This document shows, piece by piece, positions 10,668 through 20,774 of a stretch of DNA of 64,000 bases. Every line of letters starts with the position of its first letter. Position 1 is the stretch's first letter. The stretch is from Amblyomma americanum. Taxonomy: Eukaryota > Arthropoda > Arachnida > Ixodida > Ixodidae. The translations under genes were made by a program, and so were the position numbers. The notes beneath the pieces were generated by a model. It did not search any database, was not told the origin of the DNA, and worked only from the letters and a program-made list of their open reading frames with translations. The DNA is taken from assembly GCF_052857255.1 (NCBI RefSeq), contig NC_135502.1:157454099-157518098 (forward strand), written 5' to 3'.

Positions 10668-13366
10668 GATAACGACTCTGCTCTTCAACAGCTTCTAGAT
10701 GGCCAGGCTGATATTAAGCAGAAATTGTTATCTATTGAGGAATACCAGGCTGAGAGCAAGGCTGCCATGTAGGCTCTTAACACGAGGTTGACAAAACTAG
10801 AGATGCAGACAGGCCATCTTGATGTATTGAAGAGCACTGTTGCGAAATGCCAGGAGAATAATCAATTGCAACATGCCGAGCTGCAGAGCCTGAGGGCCAA
10901 ACTAGATCAGCTAGAGAACAGGAGTCGGCGTTGCAACTTGCTTTTTTTGGCATTAAAGATACAGATCACCAAGAATCAAATGCAGCAAGTGAATATCATG
11001 TGAAAGAAGTCTGCAGGGAACATATGGGAATTGAAGATTTAAAATTTGAAAAAGCGCACCGAAATGAAAAATTTAGCCCAAGTAAAAAGCGATCCATCAT
11101 TGTAAAGCTTGCGACACATAAGGAAAAGTTAGCAGTCTTTGCAAATGCAAAAAAACTCAAGGGTATTTCTATCAGTATATCTGATGATTACTGCGATAAT
11201 GTACGAAAGAAACGAAAAATTCTCTGGGAATACGCGAAAGCACATTGTGATGAATCAGATCGTCCGGTCATCAGATATGATACTTTATGCCTGAAGGATC
11301 TAAAGTCTGTATATGATGAAAATCAAGAGTGTGTGAAGCGGGTTACGTGACTTAAAGCCGATAACTGTCGCTTGTCTTTTTTGTTAGTTAATTGCCGTAG
11401 CATTAAAAACAAAATTGATGAATTACTGGGTCTCGTTGAACTGACGAAGCCGTTCGTCGTTCTTGGATATGAGTCATGGCTACATAGTTATATTGCTGAT
11501 AGTGAAGTGTTTCCAAGTAATTACTGCAGCTATAGGAAAGATCGCGACACGCATGGAGGGGGTGTTTTCATCCTGGTAGACGAAACAGTTTATTCCAAGA
11601 AACTTGATATTGACGTTGGAACCAGTGAGGCTGTTTGGGTCAAAATACGTTTAGGAAATGGTAAATCTATTGCTGTGTGTTCATTTTACCGACCACCGGG
11701 AAGTGCATCCGTCACATTAAGTGACTTTTCAAAAGCTGTCGAATCAGTTAAGCATGTCTACATGGCCATCGGAGGTGACTTTAATCTGCCTGAAATTGAT
11801 TGGTCCCATTTGAGCATGGTATCAAGTAGCGGTAATAAGGAGACTAAAGCAATGCTTAATATTTGCGCCTCTTTCGTTTTGACGCAAATCGTGACTCAAC
11901 CAACCCGTGGGAACAACGTTCTAGATCTTTTCTTGACTAACATTCCTGAGGCTGTGCACCCTCCTGTAATCTTGCCCGGGATCAGTGATCACAGTTCAGT
12001 CCTGTGCGAAATGAAGCTGGATTACGTCAGAGTTAGTGACGGCGGGCGGCGTCGCATATATAGCTATGGTAAAGCACGTGTTAGTGATATCTGCGCTGCT
12101 ATCGTATCCTACTTTCATGTGTTTGAAACGCTGTCTGAAACGATGTCAGTTCACAAGTTGTGGAAAATTTTCAAAGATAAAATTTTTGAGTTACGTGAAA
12201 TGTACGTTCCTAGTTGGATCTTGACGTCACGACGAAGCAAAAGCAAGCCTTGGTTTAACAAAATTGTGCGCAGGTTCATATACAAAAGACAGGCTGCTTA
12301 CAGGGCGTATAGAAGGAATCCTTCTATACAGAACAATGAAAAATAAAAATATACAACAAACGCAGCGAAGGTAGCCGTTAAACATGCAAAAGACTTATTT
12401 TTTCTTTTTTTCATTTGCGCATAAAAGAGCGCCCTAAAGAATTTTGGCAGTTCATGAAAAGAAACGGCAAGGATCAAGTATCGATTCCAGCTCTTGTACA
12501 TGAAGGTTCCATTATCGCCGAGAGTATCGATAAAGCTGAGTGCTTCAAATTTTTTTTTCTTCTGTATTCTCTGCTTCTTCCAACACCTCTCACGTAGAGC
12601 TCAATTTTGGTCGAGTTAATTCTGATCACATGCGTGGTGTCGAGTTTATTCAAAGAGGAATTGAGTTGATACTCAAAGGGTTGAATGCTGCCAGTGCTCC
12701 TGGTCCTGACGATCTACCAACTGCTATTTTCCGTGCATGTGCGTGTGATTTGTCTGCATATCTGAGAGTCATTTACACAAAATCCTTAGAGGAAGGAGCA
12801 CTGCCTTCTGACTGGAAGTTAGCCAATGTAGTTCCTGTGCACAAATCTGGCCCTGGAAATTTTGTTTCCAACTATCGTCCCAACTCTTTGACGAGTATTG
12901 CTTGTAAAGTTTTGTAACATGTGTTTTCACTATCATTATTAATCATATGAATACGCATTCCTTACTAAGCAATCAGCAGCATGGTTTTCGTAAGGGCCTT
13001 TCTTGTGTAACACAGTTGACTGAACTAATTCATGATCTGACAAGTGCACTTGATGAAGGGTTGTCTGTAGATAGCGTCTTCTTGGATTTCATGAAGGCAT
13101 TTGATGTTGTTCCTCGTTCTTTTTTGCTTGAAAAGTTGTCTTGGTATAACATTGATGAGAGAATGATTGACTGGATACAAGATTACTTGCACTTAAGGAA
13201 ACAAAGAGTGGTTATTAATGGAAAATTATTAAGCGAATGCATTGTATCTTCTGGTGTACGTCAAGGATCAGTGCTCGGACCTTTGTTGTCTTTTATCTTT
13301 ATGAATGACATTTGCTCTAATATCTCTTCTCATATTCGTCTGTTTGCAGATGACTGCGCATTGTAT

Positions 13367-15482
13367 GGACCTCCTGCATGTTTGTAAACAAACGAGGTGG
13401 CGCTGCAGTCGCTAGCGAGCTCGTGGTAGGCAAAAGGTCGGGGAGTGGCGTCGCGGATAGGTGTTGTGCGCGGGTTTTCAAGGCTTGTAGGCGCGTTTCC
13501 AGTTTCTGCAAATCATAGCAATGGTCGATGCTTCCAACTTATTAATTTGTCGAAGTACACAAGCTCGCGTTGTCCACGTGCGGCCTATAAAGAGAAATAG
13601 TTTGCCACTGTGTATTGTATATATGGTTAGTAGTAAACATGTAGAAAGCGTTCCTGCCGTTTATTTATGCGCTAGGCATTGAATAAAACAAGTTTTGACA
13701 CTCTGTACTAGCCGGAATGATTTTACTTCGGGACAGTAGTGAGGGGAAGTGCTGGCGTTGTTTCGTCGGAGCAGACATGCGCTCATCGTCTGCTGACATA
13801 CGTACGTGTCGCGCTGCGCGAAAAGTGGGGACAGCTTCGTGTCTCCGATCTCCTGTCTCGCTTAGCGCTGTTTTTAGCCGCATGACCACGCACCAGCCAG
13901 GCTGACTTGTCCTCTTGTTAAGCTGGTCGATTTGGTGAAAATTTTTGATTTCTAGAATTATTTTCTTTCCTAGCCCTGAAGTCTAGTTTCGTGACGAAAA
14001 ATTATAGCAAAATATTGAGTACAAATTTATAAATTACGCTTTTTAGAAGTGTGGTCGTCAAAAATTGTGAGGTAATTTCTTTGATTTCAGTGCCGCATTT
14101 CTTTGACCAAAGCGAAAGCGAAGATGCCATAAACGAGGGAATATACTTTAAGGTTCGTTTTCTTTTAACCTCCCTGCGTTTCCTTTTCATTCTCTCTCTC
14201 TCTCTCTCTTCTGACCTCTCACATTTTCTGCGACTGGATCACTCACCTTCGTAATTCGCATGAAAATCAAATGATTCCATTTGCCGCAAACTATTCCTGA
14301 GACGTTGAGGAGCGTAATAAATCTCTCGATTTTTTTCCCTACACGTGCAGTATTGTGTTAGTTATTTTTTGTAAGAAACGGTTTCATGTAACTATGCATG
14401 CATAATACTGATCATATAGAAAAAGAACTAATCGCGTCATCATACAGAACAGGGCTTTATGCACATGCTGGCATAAAAAAACTGCGCACTATCTACTCAG
14501 TTATTTGAGACCTAGCTTGGGGGGACTTGACGACGGTGTTAATTATAATTACCCAGAACTGCACAAAGTATAGCTATAAATAAAAGGAATGACGGAAACT
14601 AGCGTAGGAATTTCATATTTGCACCAAGTTTAGTTACATATCGCGTGCATGAATAACGAAAACACTTCATGCCGCGTCCCCTCTCAATCTCGCCACGTGT
14701 CTGTTAGTAGCACGCCTGCGGCTGCTTCTTTCCAAACAAGCTTCGCGATCATGTATTACCTCATGAAACATGACACATGCATGATGCAATGAAAAAGCAT
14801 ATGGCGTTTAGCACACTTAAGGTACGCTATTCTAAGCACACCAACGCGACCGCGCAAGATTGACACAACTTACCAGACTTCTTTCTACTCGAATGAAATA
14901 ATTACGTTGTCATATCAAGAAACAGTTTCAAGTAACTATTAAATGTCACAAAACGCGCCATTTAACCATGGTGTGCTATTAACAAAAAAACGCATTCCTT
15001 GGGGGCGAGTGAACCTGTCGGCGCCCCGTGCACTCCGGCACAAGGTGATAAGTACGTGTGCAGCTGCAAATGTCTTTTTTTTCCTTGAGCAATTATCAGC
15101 CTACTATCCTGAAGTTCAGGTGAATGAACGCAGTAACTTGCATGCTATTAAGTGCATTGAGTGGCAGTGCCTATCGACTCCCAGACTTCGCGCTTTACTA
15201 CCGTGGCCCAATGCCTGTTAGCCAGTTTCCGAATGCGGCATTTATGCGCGAGAAACCTATCGAGGCTAATTTAATATTTTTTATACTACTACGCGGATCC
15301 AGCAGTGACGCAGCTGGTCAATATATGCTGCTTCTGCAGTGCACAGGCTTGAAGCAGCCGCCGGTAACTGCGGCAGCTGCGGTAGGCACGGTCAAGCGGA
15401 ACCTGTTTTGCCTACCATGCGAAAGTCGCTGCTAACATCAGCGCCACCGCACCTTCGTGACGTCGCGGGGTGAAGGAGGTCC
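13367..15482. mobile_element. 2.1-kb non-autonomous TIR element inserted in LINE A
   Basis: The interval begins GGACCTCC and ends GGAGGTCC, exact inverted repeats of 8 bp, with the same AT outside each end (13365-13366 and 15483-15484). A second inverted pair, GGTGGCGCTG (about 13397) and CAGCGCCACC (about 15439), lies just inside, so the ends have nested inverted repeats. Removing 13367-15482 plus one AT joins TAT to AGG. That restores the RT frame as ALYRVVISPNDC, matching YRKIRSFND in LINE B without a gap. No transposase is recognisable, so it would be non-autonomous. The superfamily is unknown, and a 2-bp duplication is compatible with Tc1/mariner-like or other cut-and-paste elements. It contains a CT microsatellite (about 14190-14210). 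Confidence 0.75.
14190..14210. repeat. (CT)n microsatellite
   Basis: About ten consecutive TC dinucleotides inside the TIR insertion. Confidence 0.9.
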
Positions 15483-16405
15483 ATAGGGTCGTTATTAGTC
15501 CGAATGATTGTGTGCAGTTACAGAGTGATTTGAAGAGGGTGTCGGATTGGTGTAAGAAATGGGATATGTTTATTAACTTGCAAAAACCTGTGTATATGCG
15601 AGTCGCAAAAAAGAAAAAGCCCCATGAATTCTCTTATACAATTAAGGGACACAACTTTCCTCAGTATCAGAATACAAATATCTCGGCGTATTCATAACCT
15701 CCACGCTAAGCTGGAGATGACATGTCGACTATGTAACAGGAAAGGCGTGTCGCGTTCTTGGTTTTTTAAAGCGTAACACCAAGCAATTCCCTTTAGAAAA
15801 AAAAGTGACTTTTTATGACAAACGTTCGTTCGGTTCTCGAATATGCCTGCGCAGTATGGGACCCTTGGCATAAAACGGATATAGATAAACTTGAGAGGGT
15901 ACAAAACTTGGGTATCCGATATGTCTTTAACAACTATACCAGGTGCTTTAGCGTTTCACGTGCAAAAAACTCGCTGGGATGGAAGACGCTTGAAAAACGT
16001 AGAAATTGTTTGAGGTTAAAATTTTTTCATAGTATTTACTATTCCAATACTGGCATAAACCGTGACGTGTAAATCTATTCACTAAACTATATTTCGCTAC
16101 GTCGTGGCCATGGATTAAAAGTTAAGGAAATTAGCTGTAAATCAGAGATGTACAAATATGCTTTTTTCCCTAGGTCTATAAGAGATTGGAACCGGCTATC
16201 TGAAGAGGTGGCATTAATTACGTCAGGTGATTTATTCTCTTCATCTCTGTGAATGTTGTTTTTAGGCTGTATTACTGTTGCATCATGGTTGCATTGTATG
16301 TGCTGCACTTTGTTACCTTTTTTTTCGTTTGTATGATGTGTTATTCCCCCCCACTGTAATGCCACTTGTGGCGCTGTGGGTATTACAATAAACAATAAAC
16401 AATAA

Positions 16406-17929
16406 TCAACAGGTGAAGAAGAAGAGAGAAGAACGTTAAGAACAGCAGTAAAATTTTTACTGTACAATTTATAGTTATTGACTGCACGAGGAGAGAGAGG
16501 CTGCCTCCCTAATAAGCTTGGTATCACGACGCAGCTAACGTCCGTCTTGGTAAGGCGTGAGGATTGCCACCGAAGGAGAGCAGGGGAACGCGCCAAAAAA
16601 AGGGAGGGGCTCTCAAAACGGCATAGCGCGCGAGTTTCGCGTGCCTCGACCTAGGCGAGTAAGGAATGGCTTGTTTTTGAAAGTCGGTCGGTCTGAAACA
16701 CGAGACGACGACAGGACAGCTTGGGTGGACCAGCGTTGTGCGTTTTTTTTTCTTAACATTCTTGCTGGCTGGCCAGAGCGGCTAACAGTGACGCATGTGT
16801 CGTAAATTGCGTTTCTCTCCTCTCGTTGTAGCATCTTCTAGTTGGCCACGACAGCTTGCATCAAGGCGTGTGTTCGATATCGTGTGCTTTTCTTTTGCAT
16901 TGCAAGGCGTGTGTTTTATATTGTGAGCTTTTCATTTGTGTGGTAATATCGTGCGTCTGAAAGGTGGCGGAAGGTCACCTATTGGCTGCAAAAGAGTAAG
17001 TTCTAGCTGGAGGATTGCCTACTGGCTAAGGATGTAGTTTTGGCGGGAATTCCAGGGGTGAGTGCGCGCGAAGGACAGCGCGGGAGGTTGGTGTGTGGCA
17101 GCCGGACATATCGGTAGTGTGCGTAGGGGCCGCGGAGTTTGAGACGCGCGTTCCTTGAGCGGCGGCCGGACAAGTTGACCGTGTGGTGGCCGATGGTGGT
17201 CCGGTGTTTCGGGAGTTTGAAGATTTGTTTTTGTTAAAGCGGAGAGGCCGAAATCTTTCCGGGTGTACATATCATAATAAATAACGTTTTGAGGAAAGCC
17301 TTCCAAATTTCAACCTCAGAAAACATGCACGCCTGTCTGAAACTCACCAGTCGCGATGTACATCCCCCGGGTCACTCTCGAGAGCCGCCATCTACTACTC
17401 CACGCTAACAACTGGATCCAACAACATAGTCGAGGGGGAGAGAAAAAATTGTGACTCTTCGTATGAGGTACATCTCGTACATTTAAATGATACCGAGAAT
17501 TTAGTTCTCAATATAGTTGTTCTTCTCGCAGTAAAAAATCGGCAAGTTTTTTTTTCAGGTACATTTACAAAATGACGCGAAAAATTTCAGTCCAGGGACA
17601 ACACAGAATGTGCTTAAGACGTCGTGCAAACAAGTTACGTATGCGAGTGTTTAATATTTTTAACACCTAGGATATTACGACTGAAAGAAATTGGCGGTAT
17701 TTTGCTCTGATTAAACCTGGAGTGAGGCGATAGCTACAGCTGGCCGAGTGGAACTTGCTAAGTTTGATTTGATTTGATTTTTTTTTTTCTTTCTGATGCA
17801 GAAAGATGAACACGAGTAAAAGGCGAAACGCCTGACGATGTCTCTTGCCCCGCATACAGTTTTGGCACAAACGTTAAACATTGCTTTAAAAAGTTTCACG
17901 CCAAAATCTTCTAGGGGAAATAAGAAAGG
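16406..17929. other. Unassigned, possible decayed LTR
   Basis: No coding family is recognised. Near 17270 there is ATAATAAATAACG, a polyadenylation-like signal, and at 17400-17420 CACGCTAACAACTGGATCC, which could be an LTR end followed by a TGG primer site. I find no second copy and no target-site duplication, so this stays a suspicion. A TTTGATTTGATTTGATT run lies near 17763. Confidence 0.35.
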
Positions 17930-19012
17930 GAAAAAAAGGTGAATAAATTATGTAACAAAAAAATAGTATAAACAAACAATAATTCTTACATGCCGACACG
18001 AAATACTTGGTACAAGGATTGCAAATATAACAAAATTCTGATCATGGTTGTTGCAAGCTTAGCAACAACAATATAGCAACATCATAATAAGAAACAACAG
18101 AAAGATACAAAACGATAATGCACTCCTAAAAACATAGCAATTAGGGACATAAACATTGCAGGTTATGTGAGTTCAAAGTTATTTTCCAGCAGCAGAGCTC
18201 TAAGCAAATTTTTAGGGACAATAGCATTTAGATCTGTTAATTCTTGTAATTTATTTAGAAGGATTAGCTGTTTGATACTCAATATGTTGTCGTCCAGAAT
18301 TCGTTCTTATTTTTGGCGGCCATAAAGTTTATTTACGGAGCGTGTATGCTGGACCTGCATTAGATTTTTGTACACTGTAAAGCGTCGCTTTTTTATGTAC
18401 TGAACCAATTTGGAATCATAAATTTGATTGACCTTTAATATTTTGTATTTCAGGAAAAGCGGCCTTGTCCGCAGTAGCTCCGGTGGGCCGTGATATTGCT
18501 TAAATATTCTTAACAAATTTTTTGCAGGCTAATAATATTTTGTAGCTGTGACTTGTAGTGGTACTCCAGACTAAAGCACAGTAGGAAAGGTTGGAGTGCA
18601 AGAGTGAGTAATAAAGTACAGTTAGTAACCATTGAGGGATGAGTGGACAAATCTTAAAGAGGCAGCCAATTGTTTTACTTTGGTCAGCTATGAGGCGGTT
18701 AACATGAAAATTCTACGATAAGCTTTCTTCAAACCACACGCCTAAAAATTTTAGGGCCTTGACTTGAGCTATATCTTTGCCATCAAACAAAATTTCTATG
18801 GGAGATTTCCAAGCCTTGTTTAGCGGTGCAAGCAATATGTATTTCGTTTTCTCAATGTTCGAGCATAATTTATTTGGGTTGAACCTAGTAGACAGGTGGA
18901 ACGAATAGTTATTGACAGCGTGCTCCATATACGGGAGTGAATGGCTAGAGAAAAATACGTTTGTGTCATCTGCATACATGATTAGTTTTGTGGTATTAGG
19001 AATAGAACTGCA
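17930..19012 (-). pseudogene. LINE F: 5'-truncated RT relic
   Basis: On the minus strand the sequence opens with IPNTTKLIMYADDTNVFFSS (active site YADD, about 18955-19005) and continues through KLCSNIEKTKYILLAP and KALKFLGVWFEESLS. This is the palm-to-thumb part of a Jockey/CR1-group reverse transcriptase. Frameshifts and stops follow, and a later frame at 18307-18516 reads LLRIFKQYH-like RT C-terminal sequence. Everything upstream of the active site is missing, as in most LINE insertions. The 3' boundary near 17930 is set only by an A/T-rich tail and is uncertain. Confidence 0.7.
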
Positions 19013-19384
19013 AAGTTAGTCTTTGACCTCTCCGCTTCGCTGGGAGTTCCTTCTTTATCTTCGTCCCACTTGACACGGCGCATGCGAACAGCTGTGGCAG
19101 CTCGGTTTCGCCGGCGCGCCACGCCGCCAGCAGCAGCAGCTGCTCCGCACCAGGTGGTTGGTCACGTGACGAACCACGTGATCAGCCACGGCGCCGCGCC
19201 GCCGACAGCTGCTCCATACTACGCGATCGACCACCTGACAGCTCGGCGGCGTAGCCACGCTTGAGGCTCGAAATCCTACCGTAATGTAGCTACCGCTACA
19301 ACAGTTTGCAGTGAACCAATAACGTTTTTCAGAAATTAGTGAAATTATGATGAGCAAAGGAAATAATATATTCAAGAGATTTAA
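19013..19384. other. GC-rich spacer with paired CACGTG sites
   Basis: A compositionally distinct block (about 19060-19265) contains GTCACGTGAC and CCACGTGATC plus CAG and CCG runs. Both strands are open across it, giving Ala/Arg-rich frames without family signature. It is probably a repeat fragment. I cannot name it. Confidence 0.4.
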
Positions 19385-19801
19385 GTGATGAGTGGACACG
19401 AGAACAGCTCTTTCGACCAGACGCTGAAACGTTTCCCCTTTACAATGCAGGCGTGGCTTGTATTACTCTTGCCTTGGTTATCGGCCGCCTCCTGCGATGC
19501 GATACCCCTGGCATCGAATCTCGCTCGCGCCAGCGCTAGTGATGGGATGCTTCCTTCTCTTCCTGCCTTCAAGCGCCTCCTGTGCGCAGCTGGACAGCTC
19601 AAACTCACCTTCAAGCAACCTCCCGGATCGACAGCGGCATCATCGGCAATGAAGTACTTAAGAAGCCAGCTCAATCGTTTCCCCTTTACAATGCAGGTGT
19701 TTACAAACCTTCCATTGTACGCGTGGAGTTATAACGTATGCTTGGTGCTGTTTCCGTGTCCACAGGTATTGAGCAAATATTTTTGCGGATGTTTTTTATA
19801 G
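19385..19801 (+). pseudogene. LINE C leader frame with repeated module
   Basis: An open frame of 138 codons contains RFPFTMQ twice (DNA copies of CGTTTCCCCTTTACAATGCA, 19430 and 19676), 246 bp apart and in frame. Each copy ends ATGCAG. After the first comes AWLVLLLPWLSAASC, which looks like a signal-peptide core and cleavage region. After the second comes VFTNLPLYAW and another hydrophobic run. The frame stops at 19799-19801, just before the 2A-like motif, which lies in a different frame, so at least one indel separates them. No host protein family is recognised. Confidence 0.65.
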
Positions 19802-19821
19802 TCCTGCGGTTGTTACGCCCC

Positions 19822-19848
19822 GGTGACACTGACAGCAAACCCGGGCCC
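19822..19848 (+). other. Decayed 2A-like motif in LINE C
   Basis: The frame that reads FFIVLRLLRP upstream gives GDTDSKPGP. Compared with GDVESNPGP, three positions changed, including the important Asn of NPGP to Lys and Glu to Asp. It would not be expected to skip well. Position after a hydrophobic run matches A and B, so I read it as a descendant of a working 2A. Confidence 0.65.
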
Positions 19849-20097
19849 ACAAACCTGCGCTGTGATTCGCTTCTTGACATCGATTCCTTGCCCTCTGATT
19901 GCGCGGATTAAATGAAAGTTATTTTCCTGTTGCTTAAAGATGTTGATACACGGTCTGTGTAAAGTTCTAAAACTGTGAGAGAACTTGTAGCCGATGGTGA
20001 AGCTTTGTAAACGGGGCAAAAAAAAACACATTGGAACCAAAATCACGGCTACACAGAACCGTCTAGAAGCACTAGAAGAAAATTACAAAAGTTAGAA

Positions 20098-20391
20098 TTG
20101 TGCCATGAAGGTTCCTCTATACAAACCCAAAATGATGAACTTTCTGAGATACTCAGCACTTTGAAAACACGAATAGAAGATCATTACGACAGATCTCCAC
20201 GTAACAACCAAATATTTTACGGGATTCAAGATTCTCATGAGACATGGCAAGAGACAGAAGAGAAACTTACTTCTGCTCTTAACAAATGTCTAACTGCTCC
20301 CCTTCTTCCTGACGCATTCGAACGCGTGCATTGCTTGGGAGATTTCAGGCCGTATAAATGTCCCCCTGTCAAAAGTAAGTTTTCCAATTGA
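20098..20391 (+). pseudogene. LINE C ORF1 core fragment
   Basis: Reads as coiled-coil sequence followed by NNQIFYGIQDSHETWQETEE and DAFERVHCLGDFRPYKCPPV. It is collinear with the LINE B core (NLLFFGISDNESETW and IERAHRLGRYQPEKCRPI). It stops where B continues, so it is a truncated remnant of the RNA-binding ORF1 protein. Confidence 0.7.
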
Positions 20392-20774
20392 AAAACAAAA
20401 GATGCCATTCTCGCTAAACCTAATAATCTGAATGACACAGAAGTCAACCTTACTGAATACTTTTCAGCTGCAACATGAGTCGCTCGTAAAATGTTTCTTG
20501 AGTTTGTTAAGAGGTAACCTGGTGCCCCAAAAGACAAATTGCGCCACAAAAAGTTGCATATTAGTGAGAGCTGCTACATGTATGACTCGGAAACAAACGC
20601 TATCGAGAACATTCTGACACGCAGGGCAGGCTGTGGTTCTCCCGCAGCCGATTGCGATCCGAGCACATCCTAGGCACACATAAGGGTGTGGCGTTTAGAC
20701 GTCTATAGCCTTTGTATCAGTTCTTTTAACAAACATCTGAAGTGTTCTTAACAAATATAACACGCTATCAACTA

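Larger units (their letters stand above)
10074..11350 (+). pseudogene. LINE A ORF1 (leader modules, 2A, coiled coil, RRM-like)
   Basis: ORF1 proteins of CR1-type LINEs bind element RNA. This frame could start at the ATG at 10074 or 10122. It runs through the two leader repeats, a hydrophobic run (about residues 181-189, VVFFMLLLLLC) and GDVELNPGP (residues 190-198). A heptad-rich coiled-coil part follows, then an RNA-binding core with NLLFFGIKD, a HMGIEDLKFEKAHR motif and RSIIVKLA. Lesions are a TAG at about 10770 and loss of one T in a T7 run near 10940, after which the downstream frame is open to the TGA at 11348-11350. If translation skips at the 2A, the leader would be released from the RNA-binding part. 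ORF2 follows in the same frame. Confidence 0.75.
11351..16252 (+). pseudogene. LINE A ORF2: AP endonuclease and reverse transcriptase
   Basis: ORF2 nicks the target and copies the element RNA. The endonuclease (about 11380-12010) keeps NCRSI (Asn), YESW (Glu), FYRPP, GGDFNLPEIDW (Asp/Asn) and SDHSS (Asp-His). After frameshifts near 12346 and 12900 the RT reads GLNAASAPGPDDLP, VPVHKSG, QQHGFRKGLSC, VFLDFMKAFD, GVRQGSVLGP and FADDC, which is the active site. At Tyr codon 13364-13366 it is cut by the 2.1-kb insertion. It resumes at 15485 with RVVISPNDCVQLQSDL and continues through LEYACAVWDP and RSIRDWNRL to TGA at 16250. ORF2 has no ATG before the endonuclease and lies in frame with ORF1 behind its TGA. 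The copy is dead because of frameshifts and the insertion. Confidence 0.8.
10022..16405 (+). mobile_element. LINE A: CR1-like non-LTR retrotransposon with 2A motif, interrupted
   Basis: A nearly full-length plus-strand LINE: repeated leader, ORF1 with a 2A motif, then ORF2 with AP endonuclease and reverse transcriptase. It ends in an AATAAACAATAAACAATA tail at about 16385-16402. A 2.1-kb element (13367-15482) sits inside the RT gene. ORF1 has one stop and one frameshift. ORF2 has several more, so the copy is inactive, but the endonuclease and much of the RT are readable. The 5' boundary is approximate and I see no clear target-site duplication, which is usual for CR1-group LINEs. Its closest relatives in this window are LINE B and LINE C. 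Confidence 0.8.

Noticed and set aside
17270..17420. Possible LTR end with AATAAA and a TGG primer site
   Set aside because: No second copy, no convincing TG start and no target-site duplication could be found.
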